From Acorus gramineus (lineage: Eukaryota > Streptophyta > Magnoliopsida > Acorales > Acoraceae), in NCBI GenBank assembly GCA_030737835.1, contig CM060847.1:24397455-24461454 (forward strand): DNA of 64,000 nt. Direction: 5' to 3'. Below the pieces are notes generated by a model. It saw only the letters and a program-made list of their open reading frames with translations. It ran no database searches and was not told where the DNA came from. The translations under genes were made by a program, and so were the position numbers. The stretch's first letter is position 1. The number at the start of each line of letters is the position of its first letter. This document shows positions 12,150-23,470 of this stretch, in pieces.

Positions 12150-12932
12150 AGTTTTGGATGTGGGGAGGGCGGCTGGGGGCTGTCGGAGGTGGTTGGGGGT
12201 GGTCGGAGGCCAAGGGTGGCCGGGGGTTGGGGTGGAGGTGCTCGAGCAGTGGCAGGCCCTGTCCCGAGCAGCAGGCAGAGCAGCGGCAGCGGCTCAGGCA
12301 GCGCACAGGCTGGGCGCGCACGGGTGTGCGCGCGTGCGTGCGCGCGGCGTGTGCGCGGGTGAGAGCGGGTCTGGTGCGAGGAGCTGGTCGTGCTGGGTGT
12401 GCTGGAGGGGCTGGCAGTGCTGGCGTGTGGGGTGGTGGCCTCGGGCAGCTCAGGCGCAGGGGATGGCAGGGCGCGCGTGTGCGTGCGCGCGAGCGTGCGC
12501 GCGGGCGTGCGCTCGGGGAGAGTTGGAGGCCAGCTAGGGAGCTGTGCGCGAGGAGCTGATGGCGAGCTGCGCGGGAGGTGCTGGTCGCGCTAGTCTGGGC
12601 GCGAGGTGCTGGTCGCGCTGGTGCTAGACTTGCGGGCAGTGGTGGTGCGTGCGCGAGGTGCTGGCAGTGGTGGTGCGTGCGCGAGGTGCTGGCCGGGGCA
12701 GGGGTGGTGCATGCGTGAGGTGGTGGCCGAGGGCAGTGCGCGCGGGAGGGCGTGTAGGGTGCGCGGGTGCTAGGCGCGGCGAGGCAGTGTGGTGCGCATG
12801 GGGCGCGGTGAGGCGGCCGTGGTGCGCGCGAGGCGCGGCGAGGCGGCGGTGGTGCGCGCGAGGCGCGGCGAGGCGGCAGAGGTGCGCGCGAGGCGCGGCG
12901 AGGTGGCGAAGGTGCGCGCGGGGTGCGTGCTT
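12150..12932 (+). repeat. CpG-rich intron-like core of copy B
   Basis: The sequence changes abruptly to very GC- and CpG-rich DNA made of gcgcgcgtgcg-type words, including short tandem repeats such as gcgaggcggcggtggtgcgc near 12790-12920. It lies between the predicted splice donor after 12103 and the acceptor before 15703, so it would be intronic. Homologous cores are at 11090-11400, 14680-14990, 26830-27540, 31740-32140, 34320-34970 and 56220-57140. Long open frames here (for instance about 300 codons on the minus strand) are explained by the lack of stop codons in such sequence. Confidence 0.7.
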
Positions 12933-13479
12933 TGTCACGCCCCGGGCGTCCCCGAGACGCGGCAAGTGTATATATAATATCATAATCTACACAGGAGGTC
13001 AATAATATCATACACAAGCAGCCAGAATGACACACAGACAACAAAAGCAGGGCTGACATGATATATACACCAAATGCGGATAACTAAAGACTGAATCTGT
13101 AATCAAAACACACTACAGACTCCATACATAATCACATGTCCTGTGAGAGCCAATATACATACAAAGACATCCAAATACAACCAAACGCGTGCCCAAGCAC
13201 GGAAAATAATACATACTGGTACAAGGGATGCTGATAGTCTCTGCAACTCGCGGGACGTGGCGCTACTCCGCTACTGATGAAGTCCCTCGGGGAGCTCCTC
13301 CTCCAGATCCGACTCAGATGACACTGTAGAAAATATTATGCGAGGGGTGAGCCACACGCTCAGTGAACGGCACAACCCATGCATCACAGACAATATTGGC
13401 CACAACCAGATAAACCTTAACATCCACAACCACATTTACCATAGCCTCCAATAATCAACAATTCCTCAACCTAGTGGGT

Positions 13480-13800
13480 CGCTAACGCCAACCCACTACA
13501 CCCTCACCCTCACCCTCAATGGGTGACCAAGGATATTGGGACTAATCAACACAAAACCAGCGGGTCACTTCCGCCAACCCACTACACCCTCACCCTCACT
13601 CCTCAAGGGGTGACCAAGGATATTGGGACTAACTACACCAATCCAGCAGGTCGCTATCGCCAACCTACTACACCCTCACCCTCACCCTCAACATGAGTGA
13701 AATAGGATATTGGGACAGACAATCATCCATAGACAAATCCAGCGGGTCGCTCATCGCCAACCCACTACACCCTCACCCTCACCCTACAACGGGTGACATA
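13480..13800 (-). repeat. Minisatellite in copy C, about four units
   Basis: Four units of about 80-90 bp each contain ccaacccactacaccctcaccctcac followed by a gggtgac...ggatattgggac part. On the element's own strand each unit has the G-rich run (GGGTGA)n. Other copies hold one to three units at the same place, so the array has expanded and contracted within the family. Confidence 0.75.
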
Positions 13801-15091
13801 GGCTCTTGGGACTGACTAGGCTGTTGGTCACCCTTGGTCCACCGATAGTCTCTCCTCCAATCCGTAGGCCGCTTGGTTTTCACCCACAACTTCGGCCCAG
13901 TCCGAAACCAAATCAGGAGGCGCCTACTGATGGGAACCCTTGGAAGGGATGACCTTTCTAACGCTGGGGCAGTCTCTACCGGATCCAACGAAGGGGACAG
14001 AACAGCCTATCCATTGCATATGATCCACTCGGATCCGCAGACAACACATCATAACAACACTACTGTTCTGAATTCCTTAGAACCCACCAGGGCGCATAAC
14101 TACGATGCGGGGAACATGCATATGGTTATAATAGGGTGGAATATCGTTGGGGAAAGAAACTCGGGAGGGCAGCGTGAGTTCCCATTATAGGACACCCCGA
14201 CAACCAAACAAGGAACACGGTGTACCCTAACCCGGGTCTCACCGCTGTCCTCGCAAGGCCCCTCCCCTATAATATTCACTATAACATGCAATTTAACAAA
14301 TACTAGCATTTAATTAATAAATAAACTAGTAGGGCACATGCATCGGTCGGGCTTCCTAACATGGAACCAGGGGACATGCTGCATGGCTCATACACATTTC
14401 GTAAGGGTGCAAGTCCCTAACATGCAAAGTCTAGGGTAACATGCATTCTACAATTAAATCATGCTTGCATGATATACATATTACACATGCCAATATCTAT
14501 CCATGGTGCCCCAGGAGAGGTCGGTATACGCCCAAGTGCGTATAACACCTCTCTACTGGGTTGGATTGTCCCACTCACCAGAGATCGGGGTCGTCGCGCG
14601 ACCGTCCGTCCAGATCTGCAAGACAGACATTCAATATGGTGAGAACAATACATAAACACTCTAAAATACCCCAAACACACACGGCCGGCAACCACCCGCA
14701 CGGCCGCTCGACCGCCCGGGTGCACCGCCGCGCCTCAGCCAACGCACCCCGCGCACCGCCGAACCTCCCGGGTGCACCGGCGCGCACGCGCTCGCACGCT
14801 CAGCAAACTGGTGCACCTGCTCCCAGCCTACCCGAGCTAGCCCTGCCAGCCTACCCTGCACACACTGCCCTCGCCCTGCACGCGCGCTCAGCTGGCCACC
14901 AACGCCCCCGAGAGCACGCCCACGCGCACACCTGCGCGCACGCACGCGCGCACGTCCGCGCACCGAAACCCTTCTCAACGGCCCTCCTACGCCCCGATCT
15001 ACCACGGTCCTCGAAACGAGCCAAAACAGAGGAGAAAGAGGGGAGGACGGAGTGGCTAGAGTCATCGGAAAAGGGATTTGAAACCACCGGG

Positions 15092-15116
15092 GTGTAGATC
15101 GGGACCCGATCTACAC
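15092..15116. promoter_or_regulatory. Perfect palindrome in leader of copy C
   Basis: This is the same 12+1+12 palindrome as at 11904 and 26575, here with A at the centre because copy C is reversed. Because C lies inside B, the two identical leaders face each other about 3.2 kb apart. Confidence 0.6.
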
Positions 15117-15702
15117 TTCCTAGGTTTTGGGTTTTTGATTTTGAGGGGTCTAGGGGGCTCAAAAGTGAGAAAAATGGGGAAGAGGAGAGAGGGGAATGTT
15201 GGTAGGGATGATGAATAGTGCTACTCGAAATTTGATCCCACCTTTATATAGTGTGCGACTTAAAAACCCAGATACGCCCCGGAACTGCGAAATTTCGGGA
15301 ACGTTACCAGAATTCGATGAAATTTTCGTGAGAGGTCTAAAATGGCACCAGGACACCAAATATGCAGTTAGATTTCCAATCGGAGTCCTCTAACTCAGGA
15401 CGATAGCTAACAGTCCAAAAATTAGCGGTTCCGATCGAAAAACCGAAAAAAATGAAAAACTGCCAGAACGCTCCAACGGTTACCAGCAGGCTAAAAGTGA
15501 CACATATATAACAAGTGAGGGGCCGGGGGCGTGCGGGGTGCTCGCGGGCCGGCGCAAGGTGTGCGGGGTGCGTGGGCTTAGGCGTGGCGGTGCACCCGGG
15601 CGGTCGGGGGGCCGTTGTTTGTTTTGGGGTTTTGGGGTATTTATTTGTGTATTTAATGATATTTGTGGATTTATACTTACCAAATAATACCCTGTCTTGC
15701 AG

Positions 15703-15738
15703 ATCTCGACGGACGGTCGCGCGTCGACCCGACTTCCG
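15703..15738 (+). other. 36-nt conserved exon-like block, copy B
   Basis: The block follows a polypyrimidine tract and CTTGCAG and is followed by GTGAGTGGG. In the phase that fits both neighbours it reads DLDGRSRVDPTSV once the flanking bases are joined. Equivalent blocks are at 27673-27708 (D), 31593-31628 (E, minus), 35100-35135 (F) and 57281-57316 (G), all 36 nt; C has 37 nt and A is split by copy B. Conservation of both splice sites and of length across copies suggests a real small exon. Confidence 0.5.
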
Positions 15739-16489
15739 GTGAGTGGGACAACCCAACCCAGTTTGGGAGGCGTTACATGCTTTGGGCGTGTACCGTCCTC
15801 CCCTGGGGCACATAGTGATTATTAACTGTTATTTTGAATCCATGTAAGCATGTTGTGTGTGTAGAATGCATGCCACCCTAGACTTGTATGTTAGGGACTT
15901 GCACCCTTAGGATGTTGTGCATGAGCCGTGCATCATGTCACCCCGTTATCATGCTAGGAAAGCCCTGACCTGAGCATGCGTCCTATTAGTTTGATTTATT
16001 TATTTAAATGCAAACTGTGATATATATATTAGCATGCCTTGGGAATATAGGGGGCCTTGCGAGGTTAACATTGAGACCCGGGTTAGGGTACTCCGTGTTC
16101 CTTGTTTGGTTGTCGGATGTCCTACATCGGGACCTCAGGTTACCCTCCCAAGGTCTCTTTTCCCCTTTATGCATTATTCATATTCCCCGCATCCTGGTTA
16201 TGCGCGCTGGTGGAATTCAGAGGAATTCAAGACATTAGAGTTGTAGAGAGGTGCTGTCAGCGGATCCGAGTGGATCATATGCGATGGATAGGCTGTTCTG
16301 TTTTCCTCCGTTGGATCCGTGTAGAGACTACCCCGGCGTTAGAAAGGTTGTCCCGTGCAGGGGCTTCCATCAGTAGGCGCCTCCTGATTTGGTGAAGGAC
16401 TGCGCCGAACGTGGAAGTGGCCAAACGACCTACGGAGTGGGGAGAGACTATCGGTGGACCGAGGGTGACCAACAGCCTAGTCAGTCCCA

Positions 16490-16680
16490 AGAGCCTAGGT
16501 CACCTGTTGAGAGGTGAGGGTGAGGGTATGGTGGGCCGGCGATGCGACGACCCACAGGATTATGTATGGATGATTATCAACCCGTTAAGTCCCAACATCC
16601 TAGGTCACCTATTGAGGGTGAGGGTGAGGGTAAAGGGTATGGCGGTTCGGCGATGTGACGAACCCCCGGATTGGAGTTGT
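16490..16680 (+). repeat. Minisatellite in copy B, two units
   Basis: Two units each contain a ggtcacctgttgag/attgaggg part, a gtgagggtgaggg G-rich run, and a ggcgatgcgacgaccca part. It is homologous to the arrays in copies C, D, F and G. Confidence 0.7.
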
Positions 16681-18462
16681 TTATACTGTTTTGCGGATTG
16701 TGGCTTGATTTAAATGTGGTTAATATGAACTGTATGCATGGGTTATGCTATTCACTGAGCGTGTGGCTCACCCCTCGCATATTGTCTTTTTCAGTGATAG
16801 CTGAGGGAGGAGCTTCTCGAGCGACTACACCAGTAGAGGAGTAGCGTCGCGTCCCACGAGTTTTGAGGCCATCAGCACCCTTCTTTCAGTTGTATGTATA
16901 TACTCTGTGCTTGGGCACCTAGTTGGATTATGTATGGATTTTATTTGTGTATATATTTAGACATGTTGGCTCTCACAGGACTTATGATTATGTATCGAGT
17001 CTGTAGTATGTTTTGACTACAGACTCAGTCTTTTAGCTTCCGCATTTGGTGTATATATTATGTCAGCCCTGCTTTTATCTGTGTTGTCATTTTTAGTTGT
17101 TGTTTGTGGTATATTATTGAACTCTTGTTACTGATATCATATATACACTTGCCGCGTCCCGGGGACGGCCGCCCTGGGGCGTGACATGGTGAGTGGGACA
17201 ATCCAACCCAGTAGGGAGGCGTTCGATGCACGTAGGCGTGCATTGCCCTCCCCTGGGGCACCATAGTTGCATATTAGCTAGTATTGAATGTAAACTATGC
17301 CTTGCATGAATATTTTGTTGTATCCATGCCACCTTAGACTTTGTATGCTAGGGATACGCACCCTTATATTGATTAATAAGATGTATCCATGCCACCTTAG
17401 ATTTGTATGCTACGTATATGCACCCTTACATCATGTATAGCGGCCTATGCATGTCTAGACACCTTGCCCCAGACTATGCATGCTCCCATCTAGTTTAATT
17501 TAATTAAATCTAATGTGAGCATGCCTTAGAGAATATTGTAACCCTGTGTTATAATATATGTCTCCCCGCATCTTAGTTATGCGCCCTGGAGGAATTCTTG
17601 TGAATTCATGACATTATTTAGCGTTACCATCGGTGTCGACGGATCCATGAGGATCGTATCCGTGTGAGTAGGCTGTCTTCTCCTTATTGGTTGGATCCGA
17701 TGTAGGTACTCCCCTACGATGGCTGACCTGACAGAGGGCTTCCGTCCGGTACCTCCGATGTGTTCGGACAGTACTGGTAGTTGGAGTGGACTAGGTCGAG
17801 GCTACGAGGGTGGGAAAGGCTAGCTACTGGGTGGACCAGGGGTGGAGAGTGGTCTAGTGTACCCCAAGAGGCCCATGTCACCCCCAGGAAAGGGTGAGGG
17901 TGAGGGGGGGGGGGGGAGGAGTGGGTTGGCGATGAAACGACCCATTAGAATGTTGTTGTTGCGCCCGTGTTAGGGGCTATGAATTGTATAAGGTTGATAT
18001 GAATTGTGATGCATGGGTTGTGCTATTCACTGAGCGTGTGGCTCACCCCTCACATATATTTTTCTCCAGTGATATCTGAGTCGGATCTGAAGGAGGAGCT
18101 CCCCGAGGCACATCAGCAGTAGCGGAGCAGCGTCACGTTCTGCGAGTGAGAGGCCATCAGCATCCCCCTTTTTATTGTATGTATTGCATTCTGTGCTTGG
18201 GCACACGTTTGTGTATTTGGATGTCATTGTATATATTGGCTCTCACAGGACAGTTTGATTATGTATCGGGTCTGTAATATGTCTTTGAATTACAGACTCA
18301 GTCGTTTGAGCTTCCACTATTTGTATATATTATGTCAGCCTCATTGTTGTCTGTGTTGTCATTTTTTATGTTGTTTAGAGTATGTTATTGATCTCCTGTA
18401 TAGACTGCTGATATTATATATGCCATTGCCGCGTCTCGGGACGGCCGCCCTGGGGCGTGACA

Positions 18463-20062
18463 AGCAGTGTGGTAAAAAAGGCCAGGCTCAAGATAGTTTG
18501 TGAAGCTCTCAAGAAACATAGATGGCCATCGAGAGTTTATGAGAGTCTGGTCAAGCCATGAAGTGATCTGGTCTTGTTGAAGATGTGTCCCACAACCTTC
18601 ATGTCTTAGACATTACACATACTAATGCATCAATTAAATTTTTTTAGGCACCTTAGAGAGTGGGTCGTCCACTAATCTTCTCACTGGTGTAGCGGACCTC
18701 ATTCATATCACCTACAATTACCCAAGGCCTGTCCATGGAGAGATGAACAATGGATGATAGGTCATCCCATAAATGACTTCTATTCGACTTCGTGTTATTG
18801 GCATAGGCTGAAGTCATGTAGAATTAAAGACCAAAATGCAAAATTGTAATGCAAATATGGATAAGCTGGTCGGTTTGAGCTTGAGGGTTAACATGGACTA
18901 TCAATTTATCCAAAAGAATGGAAGTCCTCCCCATAGGGTAAGAATAGTAGTTGGCCACATATTAGAAGTCCCCACAGATCATGGTGACTACAGAAGCCTC
19001 CTTGCTAGCTTCTACCTTTGTTTCCACATGGGTGATCAGAGGAACCCTGTGACTTACCAAGAACTCTTTTAGGTCCAATGGTTTCATTTTTGAGTTGAGA
19101 CCTCTAACATTCCAAAAAAGGCAATTCATTGATATACTATAAACTGGAGAAGATGATACCGAGTCAGGAAGGAGTTCTCTTTTTAGGGAGAGAGGTCCTC
19201 ATTGTTTTACTCTCTGCTACAGCTTTAGCTTACTTATTCTGCTTCTACTCCTTAGTTTTCTTGTGTTGCTTAAGAAGTTCTTGAGTGCTAGAGAAAGCTT
19301 TGAACCCCTGTGTTCTGTGGGCTGGACCATCAGGTGGTGTGTGCAATGGGAGGTCGATGGAGAGCTGGCCGCCAAGGTAGTACGCTCCAAGGACCGTACC
19401 ATTTGAAGGACCTTTGTCATAGGGATAAGTCCCTTTGCAAACCGAGTTGATTGTGATTGTATAGCCTTGCTAGCCACTGTGGTGATCTGAATCTGACTAG
19501 GGGAGGGACTGCCCTTGAGTGGGTCCTTTGATGATGCCAACGCCACAATAGTTTGAGGGGTGATTTCCTCCATTAATGCTTGTTCCCTGTTTGGGCTGGG
19601 GTGGTAGAGTCTTGTATGTTCGATTCTAGGTGCTTGATTGTGGGTGGTTCCTCACTAGGTTGCAAACTTCAAGTTTCTATTGAGATAATCTCCTCAACTT
19701 CAGTTTGCAGGTTGTGAATTTGTTGGATGCTAGGGGGGGGGGGGAGGAATGCTCTACTTGGGTAGCAATGATTGCATCTGGCATTAGCTTTGTAGTTGCC
19801 TTCTTGGGGGATTGGAACCCATCCTCTAAGCTTTGAAATGAAGAGAATTTCTCTTTTTCTTTTGATTGGCTTGCCCATGGAGAGGGCAATTGCTACATTG
19901 GAGGTGAGGTCTTCTTGCCACATCGATCTTCTTCGTGGCTGAAGGTGTGGCAGTGTTTACAAGCCATAGGTTTCCAGTCATAGTCAACCTTGAACTTCTC
20001 CCTCAGCCCATGGGCAACGTCAACTAAAACTGAGTCGGGCAAGATGGATCGCGCCTCTACTT
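18463..20062 (-). mobile_element. LINE copy 1, 5' part (ORF1 zinc knuckle and endonuclease)
   Basis: After element A ends, the LINE continues. Reading on the minus strand from 20062, it has the end of ORF1 with a zinc knuckle, a spacer, and then the exonuclease-endonuclease-phosphatase domain of ORF2 (about 18660-19130), whose homologue is clearer in copy 2 at 29698-30120. The element is cut off inside ORF1, so it is 5'-truncated, as most LINE insertions are. Frameshifts and stops are frequent. A run of G near 19735-19745 corresponds to the insertion site of element F in copy 2. Confidence 0.75.
19669..20062 (-). pseudogene. LINE ORF1 fragment with CCHC zinc knuckle
   Basis: On the minus strand the sequence reads EVEARSILPDSVLVDVAHG, then a short link, then WKPMACKHCHTFSHEEDRC. 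The last part is a CX2CX4HX4C zinc knuckle (about 19930-19975). Plant L1-type ORF1 proteins end in this kind of RNA-binding knuckle after a DUF4283-like domain. A stop follows soon after in this frame and a second frame continues. It is a remnant of the LINE nucleic-acid-binding protein; the N-terminal part is absent because the element is truncated. Confidence 0.65.
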
Positions 20063-21832
20063 CAATTTAAATATTTCCCTATTAGAGTTGACTGAAGGAT
20101 TCAAGATAAAGTTATTTATGTCAATTTAATAACTTTTTTTAAAATAGTTTCTTCATACAATTCGTTGGAATACGTATTACATTTTTTAAAGATATTTCAT
20201 TACTAAAATATACATTAAAAAAGAAAGCAATTGTTGCAAAGAATTGAGAGTTATTAAAAGAATATAAAATCAATATTTCTGAAATAACGTGTTGTTTTAT
20301 ATTTCTTATATTAAACAATACCACTTAAAGAAAGCTCTAAGTTACAGCCTTAAAGGAAGCACACATTCGTGAGAGACAAAAGGTCTGGTGGTGTAACCTG
20401 TTTGTAATTGTTTTTAAGGGCAATGGTAGGCTATGAGACTCCAATAATTTGATAATTGTAAAGTGAAACTTGAAACATAAAAAAAAGGGAAAAAAAAAAA
20501 ATAAGACAAAAGACTGAACCAAAAGAAGCAAACTCAATAAACTTGTCCATAAATGTTACATATTTAAAATTCAGGTTTACTATGAGACCCACATACTCAT
20601 TGTTTTCCAAAGAAAATACAAAATAAACATGATCACAAGGTCGCATGTAAATTAACGAGTGAGAGAGAACAAAATTGAAGCAACATTTCTAAGTATTGCT
20701 GATCGTATACCCACAAAAATAATAATCACCGTAATCAATTTGGATGAACTTCCACAACTGATATCACCCATCATATACTTCACCACACTAACCAGTGACA
20801 ATATCTTAAACAATACACCTATGATATGTCCAATGGTAGAGATCAATATATTAATTTTTAGTGACCCCGTGCTGATAAATTTGTCTTGTTGAACCGAGAC
20901 AACAATCGAACTAGAGAAGATGATCAAGTGAAAGCTAAGAGCATATAAAGAAGGATGTGATCCGCAATACGAGGGTCCACTTCACATTGTGGCTCCAAAT
21001 TTCCTTGTTGAAGGTGGAGGTAGTCCCAACAGAAGTGGTGGTGTGATGTAATATTACACTTATTACATCGATAGTTTTAATTTATAGGTAATTGTATATT
21101 GTTACACATTCTACATGGATTGTTGCTTATCACTTTACTATGATTTAATGTAATTCTAGTTATGGACACGTGATATGTGATACGAAGAAACTTTTTTTTT
21201 TTTTTTTTATATGAAATGATGGGCATGAAATCGAAGAAACATATGTTAGTGGAGATGAATGGATGCATTAATGTTCAATGTCTTATGAAAGATTACTATA
21301 AACAAATAATCCACTGGAACTTATTTTCATAATGATGCAAGCAAAAGCCATGACTGCCTTTTTATAGTCCTTGTTGTCTTTCCGATTTCAAAGGCCTTGA
21401 AGTCCAATTAAATTTTGTTGTATGTGAAATTTTGTCTTATTTACTTTTAGTCACCTTTCTCTCAGTGGAGTTTTCACTTTTCTTTCTTTATTTTATTCCC
21501 TTGGAGAGAAAGTGGCGCCTTATCCTTTCTTTTTTAATGTAGCCCATGTGTACCTTTTCTTTTAAGTATTCTCGTGAATGAATATGTAAGTCTGTGTATG
21601 GATAGAGCATACACATAAATGCGTTTGGTGTATAATCATATCCAAGTATCAATCATCTGATATATACATATTCTTCTTTTTATTTATTACTTATTAAAGG
21701 GAAAGTGACCTAATTTTCATTTCCATTGTCATATTTAAATTTTCATGTTAATTACAATGTTTCTGAATGATAATAAAATTATAACTCTAGCAATCTTAAT
21801 AAAATCATAATAAAATGCAATGGTGATACCTA
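20063..21832. other. Right flank of unit 1 and 500-bp spacer
   Basis: From 20063 to about 21330 the sequence matches 36867-37643, except that unit 2 lacks the part from about 20780 to 21247. It includes a 34-base stretch (20077-20110) that is the reverse complement of 3638-3673. From 21331 to 21832 I see a unique AT-rich spacer with no gene. Open frames here have no recognisable domain. Confidence 0.5.
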
Positions 21833-22796
21833 GGCCCCAAAATATAAGCCCCACTCATGATTTTTTTTCACAAGATCAAAATTAGTTTTCACTCATGCAC
21901 AAAATGTGAATGTAAAATAAATTTAATAAATAATGTGATATGTTAATGAATCCCTAAAATAAACTCAACAATAAAAAAAATGATGGGCAAGCCAGTTATT
22001 CCCAGTCAATTCTTTTTTATAATATAATAAAATAAAATATATAAAATAAATGGATCTCACCCCACATCCCTATAATCCACTAGATAATATGATATGTTAA
22101 AAAATCTTCAATAACAACCACCAATAAATTAATACAATAAAAATGAAAATATATACATTAGTTGATGACAATAGTTATCTTAAATTATTTAAAATGTGCA
22201 TTGAAACTATAATTTTTTGAAATTTAATGATTATGTAATATAAGTTCTTTCATTAATTAATTATAATTAACTTGTTAGAAAATATAATCATATATAAAAT
22301 TTATAAAATATATTATCTATTTTAAAATTAGAAGAATAATTAATGATTTAGGATAAGAATGAGTTCTAATAAATTTATAAGGATAAAAATGTACAAAAGT
22401 TGAAAACATTTGTATAATAGAGGGAGATGATAACAAAGGGGGCAAACTATTGGGATAGGAATTGTGCAGAGTTGAACATTTTAATTAATTTTTTTTTGTA
22501 CTTAGGAAATTTAAAAGTTTTATTATTAATAATAAATCCATAATCATGATCAGTTAAAATATGTGTATAAGATTTTGATTAAGATTTCATCTCTCCAATT
22601 AGTTACACAAAATAATTGTGATTTGTCCCCATAGATCAAAACAGTAATAATACATCAAGCTGTTCTGATATTTTATCAACAATACAATTGTCGGTTCAAC
22701 TTCTTGATATATAATCAAACAAACCCCATAAACTAAATTACTTGACCATATATATCAGAAGAAAAAAGAAGAAGAAACAGGAGGGAAAAAATATTC

Positions 22797-22877
22797 ATGG
22801 CTGATGTTGAAGAGGTGTGGAACTATAACTTCTACCATGCGTTCTACATGTTGGAGTCCCTAAACAACTTCTTGTAG
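22797..22877 (+). pseudogene. Second copy of the small MADGEE-type frame, early stop
   Basis: The frame begins MADVEEVWNYNFYHAFYMLE and stops after 26 residues. It matches the start of the frame at 6602 but lacks its middle. The ATG is preceded by the same A-rich leader. I take it as a decayed fragment of an unrecognised gene. Confidence 0.35.
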
Positions 22878-23470
22878 TGATCACCTAGGGACACAATTGA
22901 GTACTTTACGATGAAATTTTTATATAATTTGGTTTACTCCAATATTTCATTCATTAGAAATTCTAGTTTTCTTGAGCACATCACATTAAAACAAATTATA
23001 ATTTATTATAGAGTTTGAGTTTCATGTCACAACATATATATAATTATTGTCCCAACAAGATCTTAACAATCATATAGAATTTCTTGGTGAAGCTCACATC
23101 ATTACTGTGACGCAAAATGCATTACAATCATGCATAAGGAATGAACTAAGTACTCAACAAAAACACTGTTGCATGATATCTCTGCATTAATTGTCAAAAT
23201 TTTCTCATTGTTTATTCTCAATTTGAATGCTACAAAAAAAAACCATTTACAAAAAACTTAAATGAGTATCTCTTGTTCTCTTGGACCTCTGCTATTAGGT
23301 TCATTTTTGCATAGTACCTTTCTAAAAGAAATTCATCTGCAAGTTAATTATTGATGAAAATTGTGTCAAAAATATTTTTTAAACCGGAAACATTGGAATC
23401 CTTTGATGGCTCTTCAAGAATTTATGCAAAAAATATATTTTACCACAGATGAGAATATTGTTGTTTGATC

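Larger units (their letters stand above)
12933..15513 (-). mobile_element. TG...CA element copy C, nested in B in reverse
   Basis: On the plus strand it runs from TGTCACGCCCC at 12933 to ACACATATATAACA ending at 15513, the reverse complement of the other copies. It is 2581 bp. Flanks tgctt and agtga do not match, so no target duplication is seen. Read in its own direction it lacks a W-box array, has a TATA box (cctttatatag at 15241-15251, reversed), and carries the palindrome. It has lost the end of the first exon, its donor and part of the CpG core. Its short exon block (14579-14615) is 37 nt instead of 36. Its last frame (13271-13323) still ends at the conserved TAG. It appears dead but recognisable. 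Confidence 0.75.
11506..17186 (+). mobile_element. TG...CA element copy B, nested in A and interrupted by C
   Basis: It starts TGTTATATATGTGTCAC at 11506 and ends GGGGCGTGACA at 17186, splitting the short exon block of copy A exactly before its splice donor. Without copy C it is about 3.10 kb. Flanks cgggt and tggtg do not form a clear target duplication, and by comparison with copy E a few bases of A may be missing, so the insertion may have involved a small deletion or later change. Features: TATA-like ctatttaaat at 11769, the palindrome at 11904, donor after 12103, CpG-rich core, 36-nt exon block 15703-15738, minisatellite 16490-16680, and an acceptor before 16795. The last short frame is shifted by an indel in this copy. 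Confidence 0.75.
10242..18462 (+). mobile_element. TG...CA element copy A (solo LTR-like), interrupted by copy B
   Basis: The element starts TGTTATATATGTGTCAC at 10242 and ends GGGGCGTGACA at 18462. Flanks are agcaa (10237-10241) and agcag (18463-18467), a 5-bp target duplication with one change, and LINE sequence resumes immediately. Without the nested copies it is about 2.54 kb. It contains no gag, protease, RT or integrase sequence. In order it has the conserved start block, a W-box array, a leader, a splice-donor-like site at 10987, a CpG-rich core (about 11090-11400), the first 32 nt of the short conserved exon block (11474-11505), copy B, and then the 3' half with the acceptor before 18070 and a frame ending at TAG 18120-18122. 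TG...CA ends and a 5-bp duplication are LTR hallmarks. Confidence 0.8.
5640..21330. repeat. Large tandem segmental duplication, unit 1
   Basis: This unit and the one at 21833-37643 share the same order: an AT-rich segment, the small MADGEE/MADVEE reading frame, a minus-strand LINE, and a distinctive right flank (ctctacttcaattt through ccactggaacttatttt). Both LINEs share the same internal deletion, so they descend from one insertion copied with its flanks rather than from two insertions. Unit 1 also has an extra copy of the promoter-like segment at 6812-6890. The TG...CA elements inside each unit sit at different positions and are therefore younger than the duplication. Boundaries are approximate. 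Confidence 0.8.

Noticed and set aside
12142..13059. Open frame of 305 codons on the minus strand, rich in Ala, Arg, Pro and His; similar ones at 26594-27574, 56192-57097 and 34134-34919
   Set aside because: They lie in CpG-rich cores where stop codons are rare in every frame. They run antisense to the conserved exon 1, share no domain, and several overlapping frames are equally long.
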